64,000 bases of DNA from Aphrophora alni (GCA_963513935.1 OY740768.1:35028216-35092215), one strand, 5' to 3'; positions 1-12,452 are shown, counted from the first letter of the stretch. Notes: generated from the letters alone by a model not told the origin. Made by a program: numbers and translations.

Positions 1-443
1 AATGAGTGTATTTCAGTAAATGTAATAATGACTTTTTATTAAGAATTATGCTGATAAGTATATCTAAGAAACTATAAATTGATATCTTCCAATTACGTTT
101 TTAAGAGGCTTGTGTAAAAAGAGGTTAAACAAAATTAATAATTAAATATCTATTTTATGATCTATTATGTGCAATATATACTAATTTAAAACAAAATAAA
201 TGGTTGTTAGTATATTTCTGATTGAGACGGTATTTATAATTTCATTAAAATGATTATAAACTAGTTGTTTGTGTAGTTTAATTATGGGTTCGATAATTTT
301 ATATATAAAATATTTTATATCTATCTATTATTATTATATTTTTTTAAATTCACCTGCTATTTTGTATTTCTACTGTTACTAACAAAATATATATTAAATG
401 TGTTTTTAACATTATTAATCGTAAAAATTATACTTAAACTTAC
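1..443 (-). other. pros: pros intron, 5' part only (nested U2/U12 twintron)
   Basis: Non-coding AT-rich sequence directly downstream of the large pros exon on the minus strand. The U2-type intron would start at 443 and the enclosing U12-type intron at 474. The 3' splice sites and branch points are not visible, so the intron continues past the left edge. In-frame translation past the U2 donor stops at 417-415, as expected for intron. In Drosophila a purine-rich splicing enhancer lies a few tens of nt downstream of the U2 donor. The equivalent stretch here is A-rich but not clearly purine-only, so I do not claim that element. Confidence 0.8.
438..443 (-). other. U2-type 5' splice site (long isoform donor)
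   Basis: The minus strand reads AACA|GTAAGT, a full match to the +1 to +6 donor consensus. The last exon base would be 444. Using it adds 31 nt (10 codons plus 1 nt, residues ISFSQRSFHN) beyond the U12 donor and leaves the exon in phase 1. Confidence 0.75.
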
Positions 444-1924
444 TGTTGTGAAAAGATCTTTGTGAAAAGGATATTGTAGCTGTAAATCCGTCATAAGGAC
501 CATCTCCCGAGTTGCAGTCTGATCCTCGGTCAATGCTGTCAGCTCCACCTCCAAGTCCTGAATTCGACCTCATGTTGCTGTAATCAGGAGATCCACCGTG
601 TTGAGCAGCCGCAAGAAGTGCTGGGTGAAGTAACGTTGGAGGATGAAGTGGCGGTGAATCTCTTAGATCGTTCATACCAGGAGGACTTGCTGAAGGAATG
701 TGAGGATTCTGGTGGTGAGGTCCATAAAACGGACTGTATGGCGAAAACACTTGAGATTCGTGTAAACTAGGATTAGGAATAGCGACAGAAGTTGGTAATG
801 AAACTGGAAGCATGGGTGGAGGTGGTGGATGATAAGGTCTTGGGGGCGGTGATTCCGAACCGTTCGCACTTGTCGAAGGAATCATATTCCCGAACTTTTG
901 ACCTGTTTCCATAGTTCCCTGAGGTGATGCTCCCATTCCATCCTGAGCGAGTATGCGGCTTACTGTTCTTGGAGTAATTCTTGTATCTGTAACCTTATGT
1001 CTCTTTTTCTTAGGCGCTACCACCAGACTAAGAGCTTCATTTTGTTCAGGTGCTCCTTCTCGACTTTCAGACATACAGAATGGGTTAACATGGGGACCAC
1101 TCATACCACTCATCGATGAGTATAACACTGCTGCCGCTGCAGAATTCATAGAGCTCACTGGAGGTTTAGGTGGAGTAAACATCGCTGTATTAGGTGACGG
1201 CCTTACGTGTGGTAAATTGATTGTGTTGATATTATTTTCAGGATTGTTGTTTGAGTTATTCTGATGGTGTGGTGGAATACCCATTGAAGGAAATGCAGTT
1301 CCGTTGACTCTAGGTGGTCCTATAGGTCCTGGTGTTCCATTTAGTCCTCCTGGTGCTGGTGGTCTGTCAGAAGGAATGTTGTTGCCTCTGTCGATGACTT
1401 TGGTTCTTGGTGACTTTCTGTCTAACAGCTGTGACGCTAGTAGAAGGTCTTTGTTAAGTTGTTCAGCCGCTACAGCAGCAGCTTCAGACTGTTTGCAGAA
1501 GAGCCTTCGTTGTTGAACAAATCTTGACATAATTGAATCAATTAAATTAGAAAGCGATGTCGTTATTTCAGTTTTCAATACGTCTGCAAGTCCTTCCAGA
1601 TCTGATCCAGATACAGGGGGAGCAAGAGTATTGTTACGGAGCATGGTTAGCCTATCTGAGAATTCAGAGGAGTTTTTGGAATGTGGTAGAGGTTGAGGAG
1701 GTGACTGCTGATTGATTTGAGGATGATTTGTTTGAGGGGTTGTAGTTTGATTTAGAAGAGGTGGTGGATTGGGTATTTGTTGTGTAGGTGGTGGTGGTGG
1801 TGGCGGTGGTGGTGGCTGATTATGTGTTTGACTACCTTGTTGCTGCTGCTGCTGCTGCTGTTGTTGTTGTTGTTGATGCTGCTGATGTTGATGTTGTTGT
1901 TGCTGCTGTTGGTGTTGGTGTTGT

Positions 1925-1956
<32 letters not shown>

Positions 1957-3744
1957 CTGCTGTTGTGATTGTTGTTGCTGTTGTTGGTGGTGATTTAACA
2001 TTTGTTGTTGGTGATTATGATGTTGTTGCGTTAAATGTTGTTGATGTTGTTGTTCTGCTGCGATTGCTGCTTCCTTCGCTAATCTTGCTTCCTGTTCAAA
2101 ATATAATTTATGGTTCACTCCTAGGTACATAGCTGCAGCGTTACTCATCGCGTGATGGGGTGGTAGTTGAGGGTGGTGGTGATGGTGAGGGTGGTGATGA
2201 GATTGTAAATTTCCCTGATGATGTTGATCTTGAAGCACCTGCTGTTGTAGGAGTGATAAAGCACCATTAAAATTAGGAGGAATTGATAACGGATGAGGTG
2301 GAATGTGAGGTGGACCAGGATGGGGATGTAACTTAGCAGAAATCATTTTAGATATAGCAGGAGACATAACAGGTTGTGAAACAGGTGTGGTGACAGGAAT
2401 TACAGTAGAATTGTCTTTGACAGGTGCAGTCACAGGAGTGGTGGGTATAGGTTTTTCAGGTAAAGATGAACTATTTCCGTCTTGTTCCAAATCACTACTT
2501 CCTTCGTCATTGTCTTGACATTCCGATTCCTGATCCATTCGCGTACATAATTGCACATATTTTTGTTGCATTTCAGCAAGTTGTTCTTGCATTGTTCTTA
2601 ACTGATTTTTAAGCGCATCTTTTTCAACACGTTTTTTTCTTATTTCACTAGGTTCTAAATCTTCATCATCGTCATCGTCCATTAACATACCTAAATTCAT
2701 ATTTATTTCTAAACCGGCATAACGTTCAGCTGCACTATTATCGTGTTGTTGTGGGTGATATAATTTACGTTTTTTACAACCGTTAACTTGTGTTGGAAGA
2801 GACGGACTAGACCTCATTGAGGAAACAATATTTTCAACTCTAGCACGTTTTAATTCTATTTGTTCTGTTTTATTAGGTGAATCTTTATTACCTGGATTGT
2901 CATCCGGATCTTCCTTGTTATCTGAAGATGGTGATGGACTGGATGGTTCAGAGTCCGAGTTTGTTCCTCCTGCAAGGGCGTCTTCAATTAATTCCGCTTG
3001 TTTACCAACAACACCAGAATCACTCATAACATCATCCATTGCTGTAGCTTCAGCATCCTCCTCCGCACTATCAGATTCGTTGACACCATTCACAATAGGC
3101 TGTTTACCTACACCACTTACTCCGTCATCACTCGCGTCACCGCCGTTTGTCACTGAACCGTTTTTTAACTCGTTGTTATTATTATTATTATTGTTATTAA
3201 TACTGTTATTATTGTCCGGAGATGGGGGGCTAACTCCCCCGCTAACACTAACACCACGTAATTCTTGTTCCAAAGCTAAAAGTTCTTTTTTACGACCTTG
3301 TAAAATATCCCTAAGCATATGATGAGCAATATCACCGGGAGGCGGACTACCGTCTTCATCTAGCCCTCGACGTATCACAGCTGACGCGTTAAGACAATCA
3401 AAGTTAACTGTTCCGTCAGAACTAGCAGCATCCATGGTCATCATCGCGTCTGCGGGTGTAGAGGCGTCCGTTGCCTGCTTCACCTGTCGACCTAATAACT
3501 CGTTAAGCATCTTGGCGGGCCCGAAGCCCTGCCCAAAAAATCCAAAGTGTTGATGGTTTTGACTAAATAAAGCACCGTATATATTACCACTAAGAAAACT
3601 CGGACGCGAACTAAAGTTTGGTATCGAAGAGTAACTGTTACGTGGTTCACCCGCGTCCACACGTTGTCTGGAACGTTTTGCTTTCTTCAACAGTTTGTCG
3701 CCGTACAACCCGAAGCAATCGGCTTCCTCCTCTGATGACATCAT
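444..3744 (-). CDS. pros: Prospero (homeo-Prospero transcription factor), large N-terminal coding exon, partial
   Basis: Encodes the first 1090 (short form) to about 1100 (long form) residues of Prospero, a nuclear transcription factor that drives neural and sensory-lineage differentiation and is segregated asymmetrically in neuroblasts. The N-terminus MMSSEEEADCFGLYGDKLLK, with a basic run (KKAKRSRQR, 20-28), is typical of insect Prospero. Visible regions in order: acidic and Ser-rich segments with an Asn run (178-191); a basic patch KKRK (324-327); an acidic run then a predicted coiled coil (about 366-402); a His-rich stretch (about 508-532); a Gln/His tract (575-636); poly-Pro (644-653); a conserved helical block around SDLEGLADVLKTEITTSLSN (713-732); a basic NLS-like KKKRHK (912-917); and the conserved HPALLAAAQHGGSPDY near the end. 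The homeo-Prospero domain is missing because it lies in exons outside the window. The start at 3744 is a real ATG with an in-frame TAG 72 nt upstream (3816-3814), and a second ATG follows immediately. The open frame runs on to 415, but those codons are intronic. Confidence 0.95.
465..474 (-). other. U12-type AT-AC 5' splice site (short isoform donor)
   Basis: The minus strand reads ACA|ATATCCTTTT, matching the U12 donor consensus RTATCCTTT at every position. The cut falls exactly at a codon boundary (after codon 1090), so the short form ends in phase 0. The position, just before the exon that should carry the homeo-Prospero domain, is where Drosophila pros has its U12 intron. In the long isoform the donor itself is translated as Ile-Ser-Phe. 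Confidence 0.85.
1837..1986 (-). repeat. CAG/CAA repeat encoding the poly-Gln/His tract of Prospero
   Basis: Encodes residues 587-636: uninterrupted runs of 15 and 13 Gln plus shorter runs broken by Ser and His. CAG and CAA are mixed, with pure CAG runs of up to about six triplets, so moderate length polymorphism is expected. The opposite strand gives long poly-Leu and Val/Ala open frames that are artefacts of this repeat. Confidence 0.9.
2539..2649 (-). other. predicted coiled-coil segment of Prospero
   Basis: Residues about 366-402 lie just after a run of Asp/Glu. They show a Leu/Met heptad-like spacing (KNQLRTMQEQLAEMQQKYVQ) and no Pro, consistent with a dimerising helix. This is inferred from the pattern only. 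Confidence 0.5.
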
Positions 3745-3960
3745 AAGACAAACCTCCTGTGATTGGCCAGTGGCTCGGGGCGGGGAGGGTGACGTTGAGC
3801 CGTAGGTCCCCCTCTACTCGCCCATGGTGGGACCTGCAAGGTGCAAAACAACGGCCAACTGTCAGAGCATTATTGTGTGCTATATGAGCGACTCGTGCTA
3901 AGAGGGGAGAGGCAAGACCACCTGCCCCTCCTTCCCCTTACAATACTGAGCAGCTGTCTC
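3745..3960 (-). promoter_or_regulatory. pros 5' leader and proximal flank: candidate 3' splice site or core promoter
   Basis: GC-rich compared with everything to the right. Two readings compete. (1) A 3' splice site: the minus strand has TTGTTTTGCACCTTGCAG ending at 3834, so this exon would start at 3833 and a distal 5'UTR exon would lie upstream. (2) A core promoter: a weak TATA-like CATATA (3886-3881) lies about 24 nt upstream of an initiator-like GACAGTT (adenine at 3860). CT/GA-rich blocks (3900-3960) could bind GAGA-type factors. The sequence does not decide between these. Confidence 0.4.
3814..3825 (-). other. three-codon uORF (Met-Gly-Glu-stop) in the pros leader
   Basis: The minus strand reads CCACCATGG GCGAG TAG. 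The ATG (3825-3823) has a perfect Kozak context, with A at -3 and G at +4, much better than the main start (CTTATGA). It is in the same frame as the main ORF and ends at TAG 3816-3814, 69 nt before the pros ATG. If it is in the mature mRNA it would be expected to lower or condition pros translation by forcing reinitiation. Confidence 0.55.
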
Positions 3961-6900
3961 ACTTCTCCTTCACACCTAAACATTACTTATTGACTATTTA
4001 TTACTATCGATTATTACAACTTAAAATTAAACACATAACTATACATGATTTATATTATGGATGCACTGTTCACAATGAAATCACAGCCTTCTGTAATAGA
4101 TAAAAAAATATTAATCTCATATTAATAGGCTAAATATTTTTTATTAAAACATTAAGACGTACACCTGAAAATAATTTTAAAACAGTATTAACAAATATAT
4201 TATAGATAATACGTTAATTTAAAACTAAAACATACTGTATTTTAATTTGACTTTTCGCCTGTTACCCAACTGTTTCTTATTTATTGCTAAATCATACTAG
4301 ATCAATTTAGGTATACAATCGATTAACTGCGGATATTACGAAGCAAATATACTTTGTCCTAACGTCGCTTCTCAATTAATTATTATAACTTTTGACTTCA
4401 ATAAATTGTACAATTTTAAAATTATATTCGGAGTTATAAAACAGTCTTGCTTATTTACGAAAAATTAAAACGCATTTTTTAAAAATAAGATTAAATTTTT
4501 TTTTTTTTTTTGTAGATTTAAATCTCCTCTAAAATATATTTTGTTTCATTTAGCGTTGAAAATTTAATGTAAAGAAATAATGTTGGTCTACTGAAATTTT
4601 TTTTAAATAAATTTATGATAAACACTTAAGTTTTTTAAACCCTGCTACATTTAAATCGTTAACTTTTTTTGTCCGTTACTATTTTATAAATTTAATGTAA
4701 AATAAGAATTTAACAAAATTAAAATAAGAAATTAATCAACTTAATGTTAAAACAGTTTCTGTTTGTTTATTAATTCAGATGTGACAATTATTACTAAGTA
4801 CGAACATCACTATCAAAAGACTTTCGCATTTCAAATCGTTCGTTGAACTCAACTATCGACATTTTCCAAGATGCCTTTCACTAACCCGCATGACACCTCT
4901 GTATACATAAGTAAGCTGCGGGTATTCTAATCACAACTAAAAAGTAAGCCAAAGAACTGAATCACTCTTCTTGTAAGTAAAGTTGGTTTCATTTGTGAAT
5001 AAAAAAATGTCAAGGGATTGGTAGACCTGTAAATTGGCCTTACAATAACTTCGCGCCGGCAACTTGTACCCAACACATGTCTGGTTGATAAACTCTTTTA
5101 AAGACATCAGCTGTTTTAACAAGTGTCTTTAAACAACACCTGTGTGTACTTTGAATTACAGAAATAGAAATACTTGAAGTTCTTGTTTGTGTTTGTGGAA
5201 CACTTGTTTAACAAGAAGTTGCTAACTCTAATCAGCAGTGAAATATTTTTTCGTCAGTCTACTGTATATAAAATTAAGTAACATAATAATAACGCTTCAC
5301 GAACCTTGAGGTCTTTGTTCAAAAATGTGAAAAGTCTCAATTGACGTAACTAATAAACGTCAATATCTAATAATAAACTGAATACAGACAATTGAACAGT
5401 TTGTCTCTGGGGAAGGGGATAAGGTTTGGACAAGTTTTTTTCTTATCAAGCTAACCTTAAAACTTAAGAAAGAAAGCAGGTGGGATAGATAGTAACATTT
5501 TTTTTTTTTTAAATGTATTCAAGAAATTACGGCAAAAAAGTGGAAATAAGTATCAAACGACATGCATTAGAGAATATTTTATATTACAGAATATTTTTAT
5601 CATGCATAATGAATAGTCATAGTTACAATAGATCCGAAATTGTAAATATCGTCTAAAAACTTTAAATAGGGGATCATAAAATTATCATATTATACTAATT
5701 ATAATTATTTGAGAAAATAATTGTCAATTTTTAGAAAATAATCAGACTGATAAAGTATCTAGAAGTAAACTTTAATTTTATGACAACAAAATGACTTCTT
5801 TTGTTTGATTTTCTAATTTTAGAAAAATCGAAATTTAAAATGAAAAAACAACAACTAAAACCAGATAACATACAAAAGAATTGTATCACTACATTGGTAA
5901 ATTTGTTTAAATAATAATATGTAAAACATTTCATTTAATATAATATAACATGGGTAATGTGTCTGCTTAGATCATGCCATTAAAATGATATTCCTGTACA
6001 AATCAGGTTCAAAGAAATAAAATAAAATTTAACATTATTGTATAGTTATAAATTATACGCGAAATTAAAATGGCGTTGACCTTCCGTGACAGGAGTATAT
6101 TATATGATTGAGATCTTGTCTAATGTGATGCTAATAGATTGGAATAGTTTCCTTTCTGATTGTTGCTAGATTAAAGATTTCATTTCCAACAAAGGTTCGG
6201 AAATGTTACGTTTCCATGGTAATGGCGTTCACCTCTCCTACATCCGCAGGATATCACTGCTGACGCAATTTTAATTGTCATCTCCCAAACTTTAATTACT
6301 ATACTCTTTCCTGATGTTTCTTTAACGTTCAACTTTGTTACAGCAAACGTTTGTTTAATTATTTTACTTGGAATTGTTTAATTGAATTTCACCTGTCTTT
6401 GTTCTTGAGAGATAAATCTGGGATTTTAGTTTTGGTTTTAAAGTTTTCGAAAAGGATGAATCTTGTATTTTATTAATTAATAATTCAAATAACACATTGT
6501 TTCTAGTAACAAACTTTAATTTTAAAAAGTTTCTCGTTATATTTGAACGCTGGAAGAGTGCTGAGCGAATATTATAATTATAAACATTATCGATTTTAGG
6601 CTTATTGGAAATCTGAATATCGATTTTTTTGGTCGATTGAAAGACATATCTTTGGATCACCAGTAAATAAATAGGAAGTGAGCCATTCACGCTATTAACA
6701 CAAATCGATCTTTACAGATCTAACATATACACATATGGATCAACTATGTTTTCGAGTAAAAAAACTTAAAATATGATAAACATGAAAAGGGTATTGGACT
6801 ATTTTGGAAACTGAAACTAAAAATAAAACTGAAAATAGTAATCTAAGAAAGGAAAACGAGGCTGAAAGGTTAAAGTATCTTTAGCCTATTTTCGAAAAGT

Positions 6901-7184
6901 CTATAGACGATTTTAAGTACAAATGATGGCGAAATGTCAGAATAAACCATGTCAAATTTGCTTAGAATATTTTCAGTTTTTGAAATTTTTTACATATGTG
7001 TTGAATTTTTGTTCTAAAATGTTGGATACGTTAATAATTTGAGTATTATAACGGTTTTCAAAATTTAGACTAAATAAAAATTAGAAGTTCAGACTTTGTC
7101 ACTACCTGCGATCTGGGAGACAGTAACATACAATTAAAACACTGGAAGGTGTAAGCATAGGAAACGAATGCAACAATTGAGGAA
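3961..7184. other. AT-rich non-coding region, no gene seen
   Basis: Short open frames here (4937-5122, 5731-5934, 6364-6690, all minus) have no recognisable domain and are of chance length for this base composition. There are short A/T homopolymers near 4498-4511 and 5501-5511. No repeat family could be assigned. Confidence 0.6.
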
Positions 7185-7275
7185 CTCAACTTCCGGACAA
7201 AATATGACGTCACGCGCAATAATCCATTGATCACGTAGTACTTCCGGTGGAAGGTTACGGTAGATGATCACCCTG
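7185..7275. promoter_or_regulatory. candidate regulatory island: two Ets-like sites flanking a CRE
   Basis: In about 90 bp there are two ACTTCCGG-type Ets sites (around 7189-7196 and 7240-7247), a perfect palindromic CRE TGACGTCA (7205-7212) and an E-box-like TCACGTAG. The local GC content is above its surroundings. Binding is inferred from motifs only. Confidence 0.3.
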
Positions 7276-7824
7276 TTCTTTGGTCCAAATGTGGGTGGGG
7301 GGGGGGGGAGTGGACATATGTCCGCAAGGAAGTCTCTAATTGAATGAGTTGTGGTGTACTTGTATGTAAACCGTGGGAGATATTTTCATAACATGTGTCT
7401 ATCTTTGAGTAACAATCTAAGATCGTAAACAAATTGCGTAGGAAATGAACAGGCGATCCAAGAGAACTTCATCTATTCACACGCATGTCTCTCGCACCCT
7501 TCTTTGCATATACACAGCTGAATAATACAATAATTACAAATTTATAATTATATAAAAAAAGAAACTATTTTGGGGATGTTGTAAAATATTTACATTGGTA
7601 AACATTTAAAAGAAGAAAAAAAATATAGAAGTAACAGAATTACTAGCCTACTAGTTACTTATAAATCATAAAATGATATAAAATAGTACACGGGCCAAAC
7701 AATATATACTTCAATGAGCTTGCTTCTAAACGTGGAAGTTTCTTTTCATCCAAACAATTCAAATACTAAAAACACAAACAAAATTAAAAATTCTCTAAAA
7801 TATTATTAATATCCTCATTTTGTT
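7276..7824. other. non-coding, nothing assigned
   Basis: Contains a G run at about 7296-7308 and AT-rich sequence. No gene or repeat family recognised. Confidence 0.5.
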
Positions 7825-9078
<1,254 letters not shown>

Positions 9079-9285
9079 TGGGGCTAGCTTGCAGTGAGTA
9101 CGCATGTGTCAACCACAGGGTGAATCTACACCTTTTTTTCATCTAGTCTAGAACAAGATACATCTTTTTCACCTTCTCTACGACGTCTCTTTTGACCATC
9201 TCTTGTTTTTTTCCAACCCTGACACCAATAGAGCAATGCAGGTGTTAGGGGTCGGATGCCAAATACTTGTCGACGAAGTTAGTAC
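9079..9285 (+). repeat. dispersed repeat family A, copy 1
   Basis: Matches the family A pattern: GCAGTGAGTACG near the left end, a middle CTCTTGTTTTTTTCC AACCCTGACACC segment, then 'aatagagcaa...ttaggggtc'. Orientation is defined by the strand with AGTGAGTACG. It is more diverged than copies 4 and 7. Confidence 0.6.
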
Positions 9286-9997
9286 GTTATTGTTTGGTTC
9301 TTGAATAGTTTTATGTTAATTATTACGTTACTAGTTAGATGATAATTACAGCAATACTTTTCGTCACAAACAAAAAATAAAACATTCTGTTTTTAAAGTT
9401 AAGAATAAGTACTAGGATATTGAAATAGTTTTTCACTTTATTTACAAGTTATTATTTATGTACTGCAATGGTACGATACTCATGTTTACATTTCTTAATT
9501 TTCCAAAACGCTTTAAATGGAAAAAAATGCCAATCATAATTAAATTTTCAGTTTTAATTTTAACTTTGTAAATGTTTTTTGTTACAGTTTGTTTTATTAG
9601 ACCTACACTCGAAGAATTAGGCTTTCATTTAACAAAGGAAGTTGTAATTAATGGCACCTTACTGTGTCACCGGAAGTGAAGGATAAATTAGTTGACATAA
9701 TACTTGGCTGGGGAGGGACTTTGTCTTGTGTGGGAAACTGCAAATTATCTTAACAAGTTAGCGTAGGATGATTTCACCGCAGTTCTCTGCGTAAACAACA
9801 GTAGGTCTAGGCAACACGTCACAACGCCGTGATCTCGTTACTTATCCTTAAGAAAGGGGGAAACCAGAGTCATTTTATTAGTGTGGAACAATTAAAGTAT
9901 TTTGAGTACAACTACGACATCCAAGGAGTTTAATGAAAACGGAATGAAAATTTGTTCGCCAGTTTGAACTGTACATTTTTTCTTGGTGTAGAAAGGG
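9286..9997. other. non-coding, nothing assigned
   Basis: AT-rich. A CACCGGAAGTGA Ets-like site sits at about 9668-9679. No gene seen. Confidence 0.5.
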
Positions 9998-10000
9998 GAA

Positions 10001-10234
10001 AGGACCTCTCGGTCATCATCGCCTTATAAAAAATGGAAGAAAAGAACATAAAATAAAGATTCCCAGCCTTTACTTAAATATCGTATGAAAAAAGAAAGAG
10101 TCATTTAATTAAGGGAGACCTGATAGGAAGGATGAAAGAAAGGGATCTCACCCAATACTACACAAAATATGGTGTAGATAAAGCTAAGTTCTCTAGAGAT
10201 AGCCTACCGTACTCACTAGAATTGAGTCTCTGAA
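10001..10234 (-). repeat. dispersed repeat family A, copy 2
   Basis: Opposite orientation to copy 1. It begins with CTCTCGGTCATCATCGCCTT, passes through the family's GACCTGATAGGAAGGATGAA block (about 10117-10136), and ends near GTACTCACTAGAATTGAGTC. Confidence 0.75.
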
Positions 10235-10356
10235 GATTGAGCTGTACAAGCGGACGAAACATACCTAAGCGTCTATTTCAGGTTTTAAAAGTAATTGGAT
10301 AATGATCGATTGGTCATATTATTAATATAGTTTATTCGGATATTTGTCATCATCTG

Positions 10357-10556
10357 TGTGTGTGTGAAAACTAATATACAACCTTTCGTAAATTTTTATC
10401 AACTCTCACTATCAAGCGAAATCCTTAGAACATGATAAATGTGAAAAGGGCCAAGATATTAAGTTTTTAGTATTCAAAGTTTATTTTAGTTTTTTCACTT
10501 GTTATCGAGAGTTGATCGATATTCTTGAAAGGTTGTGTGTTAGTTTTCATAAACAA
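10357..10556. mobile_element. fold-back (MITE-like) element
   Basis: Two arms of about 63 bp (10357-10420 and 10493-10556) are reverse complements at roughly 80% identity by eye. Shared blocks include GAAAACTAA, CAACCTTTC and ATCAACTCTC. About 70 bp of unrelated sequence lies between them. There is no open frame, so it would be non-autonomous. Confidence 0.65.
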
Positions 10557-12414
10557 AATGTTGGCAAAAACAGTAAGTTCCTAATCGAAAGTTTGAAAGA
10601 AAGGAATCTGAATCCTAAACCGATTTTGTTTGAAGAAGAAGACAAAAATAAATTTAAACTATATTACTTTAACTAAAGGTTTAGGGCCATTTTATCTTTT
10701 CATATTTTTTATTAGAATGTAAGTTTTTTTTTTCTAGATCTGTAAATTCTATAATTTAACAACATTTGTGAGAATCATTATTTCCAAAATACAAATAAAT
10801 AAATATAAGACATAAAATCAACTTGATTTTTTGTGAAACCCAGTAATTCGACCAATATAGTCTTGTTTTTCCGTCAAAAGTTATGAATACTCATTACTGT
10901 CACAAATGAACGAGTATTAAATAAAAAAAGAAGATGTACCGCCATCACTTTCCATATGTACATTTCAAGCAAGCACACGCGCGCGCACCCACACAAAACA
11001 AAGACATTTTGATATTTTATAGTTATCCCGTACCCTCACATACATTGAAAGACAAGTGGTTTACATATTTATAAAAACACACTGTTATAATAAACAAAAC
11101 TAGAACGTACAAACTACAAGTTGTAAACCCTACTCTAAAGTGAGAGGGCCTCGGTTTGATGAAACAGTGACGTTTTTTAAGAAGGTAATTAATTAAAGTA
11201 ACGAACTCTGTCCGGTCCCGGTCTTGTTCGCAGACCCCTGGTACTAGTTCCTATGTCATCTTCCCGCTTCCTCATTACGTTACAGGACTCAGGATGCAGC
11301 ATTCCAGTCCCCCTCGGTGATGGAACAACAATCTTCCTTTCCCAGCATCAATATTCTCTAATCTTTATCAAGACTTCCTTCGTTTCCTTTCATTTCACTT
11401 CTTTGCCACTTATAGACACATCAATGTAGAACCGGATAGGGCAATTATTGTAATCTCAGTTTCTAACAATAGACTAGCTATAAATGAATTAAACGGGTCA
11501 AATATGATTTGTTGAATTATGAAGTTTGTTAATCACATAATGAATATATGTTTTTGAAAATATAGTGTGTATAAACTAGAATTTATTTAAAATAATAAAA
11601 TAGTCACCACCAAAATTAATTGTAATGCTTTTTTTGCAGGAAAAGAAAAACGGATTCGAAATAAAAATAAGATAAAATATTATATGTAAAGTAAAAAGGT
11701 AATTTGATTAAAATTTAATTTGTGGGTAAAGAAAAAATACGGGAGTGAAAATTAAGAGTAACAAATACTAGTCTACTGATTTTTCTAATTAAACTGTATA
11801 GTATACTGTATATAAATTAATTTAAATTTAATTTTTTAAGTTTTTACAACATATTTCTGATACAAAATAAAATTAAAATAATAAAGAATAAACCATAGAT
11901 ATGGAAGGAAGTAAAGTAGGTCAAATCTTCTATACAAATATTAATACTTTTTTTGAGAGTTAAAATTAAATAAAAATATTTTTTTAATTCTTAAAACAGA
12001 ATTAGGGGATCAGTGAAAATGGTACAAATATTTAGAATAAAAATTTGAACAGTAGAGGTGGTATATCTGAACGTCCAGACATTCTTTATAGGTGGGGGGA
12101 GGTGTGGTATATACCTCCAAAACCAGAATTAAACTCAAGTTAAAATTCAATTTTACTTTTTTAATATTTTGGAACGTAAGGACAAAAAAAATCCGGATAT
12201 TCTAATTTTTTTATTAAGGAAATTGATCTTAATTAGGTTTTTTGCTCTGAAATTAAAAGTAAGTTATCAAAGCTTTTATCAACATAAAAAAAACACATAA
12301 ATTTTGAAAAACGAGAAAATAAAATTCTTTTTTCTACAATTATAAATTATATTTTGCATTATAATAAATAAAAGAAACGCCTATATTTCCACAAGAACAG
12401 TCTTTAAAAAAAAG
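10557..12414. other. non-coding, nothing assigned
   Basis: Very AT-rich from 11500 on. A moderately GC-richer stretch at 11140-11400 has no recognisable gene or repeat. Confidence 0.5.
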
Positions 12415-12452
12415 AATTTTCAACAACTAAGCTGTTGTCTTGATCAGGGTAA
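12415..12452 (-). repeat. stem-loop module (retroelement 3'-end-like), variant 1
   Basis: On the minus strand: CCCTGATCAAG, stem ACAAC with loop AGCTTA and closing GTTGT, then TGAAAA. It has the same layout as the modules listed elsewhere, but a different stem sequence. Confidence 0.5.

Noticed and set aside
415..443. Coding extension of pros to the TAA at 417-415
   Set aside because: These codons lie after a consensus GTAAGT donor, and the protein would lack the homeo-Prospero domain. Read as intron.
953..3322. Plus-strand open frames over the pros exon (953-1264, 1304-1516, 1777-2132, 2897-3322)
   Set aside because: They are antisense shadows of the Prospero frame and of the CAG repeat (poly-Leu, Val/Ala); no domains.
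6364..6690. 108-codon minus-strand open frame
   Set aside because: Asn/Ile/Lys-rich composition of AT-rich non-coding DNA; no motif.
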